Source: Acanthaster planci
Lineage: Eukaryota > Echinodermata > Asteroidea > Valvatida > Acanthasteridae
Assembly: GCF_001949145.1 (NCBI RefSeq)
Contig: NW_019091504.1
Span: 689,551-703,986, forward strand
Direction: 5' to 3'
Length of the DNA: 14,436 nucleotides
Position 1 is the first letter of the stretch; each line of letters opens with the position of its first letter. The translations under genes and the position numbers were made by a program. This document shows positions 7,601-14,436 of the stretch, piece by piece. The notes below the pieces were generated by a model. The model was not told the origin of the DNA. It was given only the letters and a program-made list of their open reading frames with translations, and did no database searches.

Positions 7601-10600
7601 GTTCGCTTGATTTTTTTTCAGAGCAGCTAAAGAAGATGGATAAAAAGAATGCACCTTTGTGTTATGTAGAACCATTTTATTTTGGTTGTAATTACTGTAA
7701 TGTTTGTGTTATAAACCTGGTAAAGCTTTCGCAGATTAATTGGTGTGTGAGTACGACTCCGCCGAGTGCGTGTTCGTCATGTTCGTATGTCGGGCTCCTA
7801 ACGTTAGTCATGTTACTGTCTAGGCCTACGTCGGAAACACATACATGTAGGCTCTCCACCAAACCTTAAAACGTAGGGTCTCGTATTTAATTATTTGAGC
7901 TCAAATTAACTTCTTAACAGGTTACAACAGGTAGGCCTGCTGCACATAAATTGTATTTTCCCAATCCAATGATTCGTAATAGGCCTAGGCTGGCTTTTTT
8001 ATTTAGCCTGGGGTAAGTCTGGGTATACCCGATCGGGGGAGAACCCGATGAGCCTTGATTTTTTTTTATATAGTAGGGCTTACACTCTAGTCATTTCATT
8101 CACGTCACAGTCTTTAGGCCTGCAGAGACAATTATTATCACAACACTTCATTCGTTTATTGAAGATTGATCTAGAAGATAACCAATGATTTGAAATGTAT
8201 CGCCAAAAGACACGTGACCAGTGCTACTTGGTTGAAAGATTAAATTGTTTTCATCATTTAGTAGTCCATAGAAAGTGGCGACAATGTTTGTAAAAAAAGA
8301 AAGGTCTGTATTTTGTACGCACTGATCCAAAAATGAGGCGTCATCTTTGTCAGGTTTTCATCTGTCAAGGTAGGGGAAACACTTTGTATTTCACATCAAA
8401 GCTCAGTGCTATAAAATTTTACCGATAGACTGTTCAACAAATTGTACAACCTCCGCCAAGTCCCTGCTATCGAAACACACTACCAAGCAGGTTTCACAAT
8501 TATTGCCATTTGGATGTGTGCTTGCACGGTCTGGCAGTTTCCTTCAATACCCTCACTTCCCTATCAGCTCATCATGCATCGTGACCAATCAGAGATTGGC
8601 TTTCTAATGACACTTTTCAATTACAAATCAGAGACACTCTACCAAGCATGCTTGACATTATACCCATGTTTCTTTTCAGTGGATGCATACGTGCACGGTC
8701 TGAGTTGATGCCGTTGTTTTACCCCATAATTTCCCTCAAAAATCCAAACCCGGGCCTCTTTCTACAAAATTAACTCTGCACTTTGGCGAAAAAATGTCAT
8801 TGTCATCTAGTTCAGTTGGTCTGAAACCTTGAATCTAATTCTTCCTTCTGTATAGAAAAGGGGTCCCGAAATTTACAAACCCTTTTCAAGTGTTAGGAGC
8901 TGGGGTGAGAGTACATTGTAGGTAACAAAGCCTCCTGATGATACATTTTGACATACAGTGTTAGTAATTATCTGTTACAGATCAGTCACATTGCTTTGAC
9001 ATAAAATGGTTATTTAATAGGGAATTGGTTTTCGTAACCTGTTCTTTACGCAGCAACCACAATTTTCAAGTTTCATAAATACCACAGTTTTAAAAATGAT
9101 CCATACAAGCTTTTCCTCAGACAATTTCAGTCATTTTCAAGTTGAATGAACCTGTCTTTAATGAAAATACAGAGAGAGGTTGAATGTATTATAAACGTTT
9201 GGTGGCGAGTACATGGTAGCTGGATATGGAACTCTTACCACCAATTTGTATTTTAGACTGGTGTTGCAACTACGTTTTGTATATATACATGTACCACTGA
9301 AATTTGCACAATCTTCTGATACAAGAACAATTTCTCTGTAGTTGTACAACTATGAATACAGTGTTTTCTTGATTTCACTTTCAGACAAGCAATTCACAAC
9401 CAAGCAAAACATGGGGTAAGTGACTCAAAAAAGTGCCAAGCTGTTCTTCTCGTTGTTTAATCAACTGCTACTTTGTAGCGTCTTAAACTTGAAAAAATTG
9501 GATTCTCCCTCAATCCTCCAAAATCCTCCAAACTTTCTTGAAAATGTTATTTGGAGGTATGCCTGCTGCCTCAATCCTTCAAATCCTTCGGCAATTCCTG
9601 TTGTTACATGTATGTTTAGGCAGTGCGAATGGCGTTCTTGAGCGGTGTGGTTGATTCAAAAGAAATATCAGGCTAATATATGCATGACTTAGCAAAAGCA
9701 ACTCAAGGTCTAGCCCCCGACCTTCATGCATGGCATCCTTCGCAATAAGCCATGCACTTTTGCCATTCACCCTCAATCCTCCAAAACTGCCTGAAGGATT
9801 TTGGAGGATGAAGGAGGGTTAGGGTTAGGATTTTGGATGGTTTGTGGAAAAGAAAAACCTTGCATTGCACATTTTAATATAACAGTTGTTGTGCATCATA
9901 AACACCAGGAAGATTATCTTACTTGTCAGACCTGTCCCCCAGACACTGAACCCCCTTTCCCTCACTAAAATTCCCATTACAGAATCCTTCCATCTCCCAG
10001 AAAAGCATTTGGGTTTAGGAACAAAGAGTTACCCTACATTCCTTAGTACAGCTGTCCTAGTTTAGCACTGTCTCTGTCATCAGAACTCAGTTTGTACGAG
10101 CTTCACCGCACTCCCCAAGAAGCCATCACGGATGACACCGAGATAGCTGTGTCTCCTCGTAGCCTCCACAGTGAGCTGATGTGCCCAATATGCCTCGATA
10201 TGCTGAAGAATACCTACACAACCAAGGAATGTCTACATCGGTTCTGCCAAGAGTGTATCATCACAGCCCTGCGGAGTGGGTGAGTTAGAATCTGCCTTAT
10301 TGTGCTCAAATTAATGAGTAGTTTTGATGAGTGTGAGGACTTGAGTGCAGTCTTCACAGATCTTTGGAATCAACCAGGAGATTTGGGAGGATTTGTCAGT
10401 ACCGAGGAACTCAAGAAAGTACTATTTAGCCCAGCCATCCCATGCAGGACTTCACACTTCTCCTGAGTTGTAGTGTGAAGAATGTGCCGCTGGTTTCCAG
10501 GGGAAAGGGGGTATCTAAAAGACGCACATTTTTCTTCTTTTTTTTTTTGAATAATAAGAGAAAGGTGATTTATTTTCCTTCCAAAGTGAACAAAAGTCAT

Positions 10601-13600
10601 AAACAATTGCACAAAGAAATTACTCAATTCTTTAGCCCAAAAAGTAATGTTGGCCATCCCCCCAAGAAAACCTGGGGCTGAATCCACCCTTGACTGCTGA
10701 GTGGAAAATGTTTAGGATTAAGACTAGGCATTAGCATTTAGGCGCGTGCATTTACAGGCATACGTGTATTTAGAACCAGGTACCCGTTTTATTACATATT
10801 GGCTACCTAGGTGCCTGCAAAATCAGAGATAAACAAGTGAATTGTCACAGCCTGATCTGTAACATCATCGTATGGTCATGGTATTTTTCCCAAAGCCAAC
10901 AATACTGATTGATTTTTTCACAACACCAGAACACTAGTGCACTTGGAGTGGACGCCAATTTCAATTGAGTAGGAATCTTTGTGTTGATTTTTTTGGGGAG
11001 TGAAAAATGAGTACCATTGCTATTAAAGATGGATTGTTGCATTTCCAGGAACAAAGAGTGTCCAACATGCCGTAAGAAACTGGTGTCCAAGCGGTCACTC
11101 CGTCCAGATCCCAATTTTGATGCTTTGATTTCTAAGATCTACCCCAGCCGAGACGAGTACGAGGCTCATCAGGTATGTGACCAACTCACCAAAGGCAGTC
11201 TGTCTACAAATACGGTAAACTCTTGACAACTCAAAGTGAGTTCACTCAAACTCTGCTTATCTCAAAGACATTCTTCATTCCCGCCAAAAGAACAGGCTTT
11301 TATGTTCAAAAATACTTCCACAACTCGAAATGCCCCACACCACTACATCCTCTTAACTCAAAGTTTTTTAACCCCTTCATGCGGGGATTCTTTTGACTGC
11401 AACTGCTAGGCTGCGGTATGCCCAGTATGCAAAGCTCTGTCCAGTAGCAGGCCCACATTGAAACCGCAGGTGAATGATGAATAGAGTGTGTGTGTGCTAT
11501 GCATAAATCCTCACACTCAGAGTGAAGGGGTTAAGAGCCGATCCAAAAAGACCGCCGCCAAATTTCTAGCAATGAGTGGGAAAAGAACGCAGAGACTTTA
11601 ATTATGAGTCATTTCTGCAAACTGCACTTCGTCTTTTTGCATAAGGACATGAGCGTGCTTGCTGCCAGTGCTTTTGTAATGGACTCATCATGACCACCAC
11701 CTCAACAAATCCCAGCTTTCAAGCAAGCCTTATAGCCATTACAGCCCAGATGTAGCCGGCACGCATGCACTCCAGTCATTGATTCTCTAAGGTAGCCATG
11801 TGACCGCACTAAAGGAAGCTTGGTGCATGCCGCAAATAAGGCCTGGCTGCCACTGCCTACAAAATTGCAGCACTCGCGTGCTACTCACGTGCTGACTGAC
11901 ATGCACGGTGCTGGAAATTCTGTTTTGTGTTGCCAAATTTCACTCAAGTTTTTTAAGTAGGAAAGGTAAGGGAATGAAAAGACAAACAAAAATGCACAAA
12001 TATTCTTTATTGAGGTTTTTATGCGTTCACATTTTGAAATGTAAAATGGTGCACCCTCAAGTGTTTAAAAAGGAAGGATCATGTAGCCAAACAGGAAACC
12101 CCGGGCCCGGCCGGCTTCGGCCACGTGAGCAAGCACAGGGCTGTGTGCTTTGCACCGTGGTGTATGCCAAACGGAAGAATTGTCACAAAAAGTACACAGT
12201 TTTGGTGGTTTATGTTTAATTTTTCAGTAGAAAAGAGAATTTACATGAGAAAAACATGAAATATCAGCAAATTAATAATGATTTTTAGAAGAAATTTATT
12301 CTTGGATATAAAACTACCATAACATCTCCAATAGCCACCACGGGGGCAAGTAGGGTTACTTTTGTACTCTGCATGTATGTGTAGACGAGACTCGGGAACT
12401 TTCGTTAGCTCGAAATCCGCATAACTCAAATTTTTTATCCATTCACCTGAGGTTTGAGTTATCAAGAGTTTACTGTTGGAGGCGTTTCGCTCATTTCGAT
12501 CCTATTTAACATTTGTCAGAAAGATTTCAATGCTGCATTCAATTTGCTGTTCAAGTAAACACTTGGGACTAGAATTATAGCCATGATTTGTAAGATTTGG
12601 AGAAGGTCACTAGTAACCAAGAACTTTTATTTCATGACTTGCATTACTTGACTGGTGTGTAATTTCAAATATTTATCCTTAAAGTGTACATCTGCTAAAT
12701 TTTATCTAATTGAAGATCTGGTTGTTAGGAATTTGATTTCAGTTGATTTTAAGAATGTGATGTCCAGTGGCTATTGCTACATGTATGTTTGAATGCTAAT
12801 GTGACATTTCTGTACATTTTGCAAAAGATGTGGCCGTGGCTATTGCTTTAATTGTAATAACTTGGAGGATTTCAAAAGATGTTCGCAGAGCAAACCGCTA
12901 ATGTTCACATTTGACCAAGCCTTTGAATTGTTCGTTTGTGCCATCAGGAGCGGGTTTTGGCCAAGTTGACTGGTCACCACACCACTGCTTTAAGCAATAG
13001 CATCGAGGAAGGCCTCAAGATGCAAGCCATGAACAGAGCACAGCGTGTGGTGAGTATGGGGGAACTCACTAACCCATGCGGCCAGACATACATCAACCAT
13101 TGTCTTTGGCAAAGAAAGCAGCGCCACACGCATTATTTACATAGTGGGCAAGCCTTCCAAGATTAAGAAATTAAAGTCCACTGCTAGCAATGACAAATAT
13201 TATTAAGGGAATAAATATGTGCTTGGCCACTCTTAAATTTTTCCTATTCATAAATGGGTAATCCCAGAAATTAGGGGTCCTTTTTTTGTGTCCCTGTCAC
13301 ATCTGACATTTGATTTTGTAAGTTCAGAACACATCTTTTAATTTCCAAAAGTGATGAATTAATGCAAATTGCCTGCCAAACAAATAGTACTAGTTTTAAA
13401 TCAATTTGAGTCATGATTCCATGTCAAATAACAGGTCAGATGTAACAGGGACACAAAAATGTCACCTTTTTGGACCCCTAATTTCTGGAATTACCCAAAT
13501 ACCATTTTTAAGTCAGAGAGTCAAAACAAGAAGTCAATATATCATAGATTTCGAACAATTTTGGTGTTGAATTTTACTTTAGTTTTTCCAAACACCCCTG

Positions 13601-14342
13601 TCTAATTTATGGTATATTCCTTGTGCGATTCGCCCAGAAGAATCTCTCTATATGTGGACTTGGCGCACATGTGGCGCTTTCTGCGTGCAGCATTGCATGC
13701 TGAATCTTGACCAACAGGGATGGTTTAAACAGCGTTGTATCCCGGTGCGAGAGCATTTTTTATGCAGCGGGCATTATCAACGTTGTCACGTTGTCACGTT
13801 GCGCATTGTTGAATCGGGAAACTGTCGGAGGTATTTATGAATTAATTAATAGCGCCTGTGTCTAAATGTCTACACAAAGGCAGAGAAAGTGTCCACTACG
13901 TATACATACATGTACATGTATTTTTCCATTGAAATTTGGTAACAGAAACTGTAATATTATTTATTAGAAGGGAGTGAACTTGACCAAAACTTAATCATTT
14001 GAACCCTCACTGTCCCCAATCCTCCAAGGGTTGAATAAAACAAAGACTGTTAAAGTTAATTAACAAACATGAAAAGCTGCCATTTTGAGTTCCATGTTGG
14101 ACACCGTTTGAATTAGATTTGGTTAAACCGTTGATCCTCACTGATTAACCGTTGATCCATTTCAGAGGAAACACAATCAGGTGTGTGAGGACCCGGAGCC
14201 CGGAGACGCTGTGGGCGGCAGCAGTGGTGGGGACGTGGGCAGTGTGGACATGGACCCAGAAGCTGAGCCTGAACCAGGTGATGTAGACACCTGCAAACGG
14301 TTACGTACCTCGGATGAATCCAGCACAGAGGCAATGGAACAG
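7577..14342 (+). CDS. RNF2: RING1/RNF2 Polycomb E3 ubiquitin ligase, 5' six coding exons (3' partial)
   Basis: Join 7577-7600, 9385-9415, 10084-10279, 11049-11172, 12948-13049 and 14166-14342, about 218 codons so far; the rest lies past the right edge. Introns are all GT-AG with matching phases 0,1,2,0,0. The product is the catalytic subunit of Polycomb repressive complex 1. With a PCGF partner it monoubiquitinates histone H2A in the nucleus. Seen: the motif KTWELSLYEL before the RING; C3HC4 ligands C52, C55, C68, H70, C73, C76, C88 and C91; the E2-contact isoleucine I54; and the basic arm K94/K98/R99, matching the human RNF2 residues that touch the nucleosome acidic patch. After [11 protein letters not shown] the protein becomes a Gly/Asp/Glu-rich linker. 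The C-terminal RAWUL domain is not in the window. Vertebrates have two paralogues (RING1, RNF2). This is probably the single pre-duplication gene, with text closest to RNF2. Confidence 0.93.
7601..9384 (+). other. RNF2 intron 1
   Basis: 1.78 kb. Contains four TAGGCCT motifs (7821-8121), an antisense open frame (8148-8345) and the diverged direct repeat at 8477-8706. Otherwise AT-rich with nothing recognised. Confidence 0.65.
8477..8706. repeat. Diverged direct repeat in RNF2 intron 1
   Basis: ctaccaagca (8480, 8639), ggatg and tgcacggtctg (8523, 8692) occur in the same order about 160-170 bp apart. The 88-codon frame here spans the repeat and has no family resemblance. Confidence 0.4.
9385..9415 (+). 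CDS. RNF2: RNF2 coding exon 2 (31-nt microexon)
   Basis: Reads [10 protein letters not shown] plus one base. It is flanked by the acceptor ttgatttcactttcag and the donor gtaag. Joined to exon 3 it gives SKTW-E-LSLYEL, the conserved pre-RING segment of RNF2 (SKTWELSLYEL in human). The exon is too short for ORF-based finders. Confidence 0.9.
9500..9840. repeat. Inverted/direct repeat cluster of the CCTCCAAAAT type
   Basis: CCCTCAATCCTCCAAAA is present twice (9507-9523, 9770-9786), with a variant at 9570. The second copy folds into a hairpin (9769-9819): ACCCTC pairs with GAGGGT and ATCCTCCAAAA with TTTTGGAGGAT. It ends in two TTAGGG-like units (9818-9829). Probably a MITE-like remnant in RNF2 intron 2. 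Confidence 0.5.
10084..10279 (+). CDS. RNF2: RNF2 coding exon 3 (pre-RING helix and first part of RING finger)
   Basis: Codes [15 protein letters not shown]..., then [18 protein letters not shown], then [19 protein letters not shown]. It carries the first six zinc ligands (C52, C55, C68, H70, C73, C76) and the E2-binding I54. The donor is gtgagt, phase 2. Compared with human RNF2 the block is nearly identical; one difference is Tyr in NTYTTKE where human has Met. The RING finger is split by the intron between Gly84 and Asn85. Confidence 0.97.
10280..11048 (+). other. RNF2 intron 3 (splits the RING finger)
   Basis: 0.77 kb with a poly-T run (10539-10548). No gene or clear mobile element is seen. 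Confidence 0.8.
11049..11172 (+). CDS. RNF2: RNF2 coding exon 4 (last RING zinc ligands and nucleosome arm)
   Basis: Begins after tttccag and reads [18 protein letters not shown], then [23 protein letters not shown], ending at the donor gtatgt in phase 0. It supplies the last two zinc ligands (C88, C91) and the basic K/R residues that contact the H2A/H2B acidic patch. Identity to human RNF2 is essentially complete over this exon. Confidence 0.97.
11213..12475. mobile_element. Non-autonomous Pogo/Tigger-like DNA transposon in RNF2 intron 4
   Basis: The left end GGTAAACTCTTGACAACTCA (from 11214) and the inverted right end GTAAACTCTTGATAACTCA (reading leftward from 12473) agree at 21 of 23 positions over the full 23-bp terminal repeats. 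Subterminal aactcgaaat / gaaatcc motifs recur at both ends. The left flank is TA; the right flank is TT, so the target duplication is decayed or absent. No transposase-like reading frame is visible in the 1.26 kb interior. The TIR style (CAGTAAACTC...) is what I associate with pogo-type elements; the superfamily needs a database match. Confidence 0.65.
11368..11534. mobile_element. piggyBac-like MITE with TTAA target duplications
   Basis: TTAA (11368-11371) then CCCCTTCA (11372-11379) at the left; TGAAGGGG (11523-11530) then TTAA (11531-11534) at the right. The element body is 159 bp with perfect 8-bp terminal inverted repeats. TTAA duplication plus CCC termini is the hallmark of piggyBac-type MITEs. 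It lies inside the larger inverted-repeat element, so it inserted later, or the two formed a composite. Confidence 0.75.
12948..13049 (+). CDS. RNF2: RNF2 coding exon 5 (post-RING helix)
   Basis: Begins after gccatcag and reads [19 protein letters not shown], then [15 protein letters not shown], in phase 0 on both sides; the donor is gtgagt. It matches the human segment [20 protein letters not shown] / EEGLKIQAMNR. Conservation drops in the middle (LTGHHTTA) and returns in the helix. A cryptic donor three bases upstream (CGT followed by gtggtg) would remove one Val, so the exact end has a 3-nt ambiguity. Confidence 0.95.
13240..13790 (+). repeat. Dispersed repeat, copy B (interrupted by the 241-bp MITE)
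   Basis: The same family as copy A in the opposite orientation, split at cataaat / aaatacc by the MITE. It ends at gcgggcattatcaa (13777-13790), then a short tandem of cgttgtca units (13791-13806). No conserved reading frame is visible across the two copies. Confidence 0.62.
13252..13500. mobile_element. 241-bp MITE with AAAT target duplication in RNF2 intron 5
   Basis: The body is 13256-13496. The left end GGGTAATCCCAGAAATTAGG and the inverted right end GGGTAATTCCAGAAATTAGG continue as an imperfect inverted repeat of about 50-60 bp (ggggtcc..., tgtgtccctgt.acatctgac). AAAT flanks both sides (13252-13255 and 13497-13500). The unoccupied target survives in the related repeat near 4485-4495. 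A 4-bp duplication is compatible with Sola-type elements, but I cannot assign the superfamily. Confidence 0.8.
14166..14342 (+). CDS. RNF2: RNF2 coding exon 6 (acidic variable linker)
   Basis: 59 codons from RKHNQ to TEAMEQ, between the acceptor atttcag and the donor gtacgt, in phase 0. The first two thirds are Gly/Asp/Glu/Pro-rich ([11 protein letters not shown], then [11 protein letters not shown]). The end, [12 protein letters not shown], resembles the KRTKTSDDSG segment of human RNF2, which precedes the RAWUL domain. The exon is much richer in G+C than its surroundings. The next exon, expected to start RAWUL, is beyond the window. Confidence 0.92.
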
Positions 14343-14436
14343 GTACGTGTTGATGCAGATTGCAGTTATGGTGACCTGTGAGATGCGGTGTCGGTCACAT
14401 ACCCCATTCACCACTTTGCCCACAACCACCTTGCCC

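Larger units (their letters stand above)
13050..14165 (+). other. RNF2 intron 5
   Basis: 1.1 kb occupied mainly by dispersed repeat copy B and the MITE, then an AT-rich stretch with overlapping TACATGTA motifs (13907-13920). Confidence 0.75.

Noticed and set aside
7232-7675. 147-codon minus-strand ORF across the RNF2 promoter and exon 1
   Set aside because: Overlaps the CpG block and the RNF2 start exon, has no recognisable domain and no upstream promoter logic; open by chance.
10442-10687. Overlapping ORFs on both strands in RNF2 intron 3
   Set aside because: Mirror frames over a poly-T tract with no domain and no splice support.
1-14436. Prokaryotic operons, CRISPR arrays, toxin or defence systems
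   Set aside because: Spliced animal genes, no ribosome-binding sites and no regularly spaced repeats.

Overview
This window looks like nuclear DNA of an animal. Coding exons are short, are bounded by GT-AG junctions, and are separated by AT-rich introns of up to about 1.8 kb that contain decayed transposons. The protein sequences point to an invertebrate, probably a marine deuterostome. The palindrome TACATGTA is strongly enriched and TAGGCCT occurs in a cluster; from memory I associate this with echinoderm-like genomes, but the sequence does not prove the lineage.

Right half, plus strand (7577-14342, running off the window): the first six coding exons of the Polycomb E3 ligase RING1/RNF2. 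All splice phases agree. Together they give the N-terminus, the complete C3HC4 RING domain, the nucleosome-contact arm and the start of the variable acidic linker. The C-terminal RAWUL domain lies beyond the right edge.

Left half, minus strand (6683 down to 1): nine coding exons with consistent phases, plus the first bases of a tenth. They form a gene for a PWWP-domain nuclear protein. The PWWP core and the strand/helix that follow it resemble, from memory, the vertebrate PWWP3A/PWWP3B (MUM1/EXPAND1) family. The N-terminus is a basic Ser/Arg/Lys-rich tail followed by an Asp-rich linker; the C-terminus is off the left edge.

The two genes are head to head. About 0.9 kb separates their start codons, and this spacer contains a CpG-dense block (about 7050-7265) that probably serves as a shared or bidirectional promoter region. 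The RNF2 start codon sits in a YY1/TISU-like context. A likely histone-mark reader and a histone H2A ubiquitin ligase are therefore paired.

The introns hold a small mobile-element record: a Pogo/Tigger-like inverted-repeat element with a piggyBac-like TTAA MITE nested in it (intron 4 of RNF2); a 241-bp MITE with an AAAT target duplication inserted into a dispersed repeat whose unoccupied copy lies elsewhere in the window; a tRNA-SINE remnant; a diverged 135-bp tandem duplication; and several hairpins. I found no RNA gene, CRISPR array or prokaryotic feature, and no convincing new multi-gene system beyond the divergent chromatin-gene pair.
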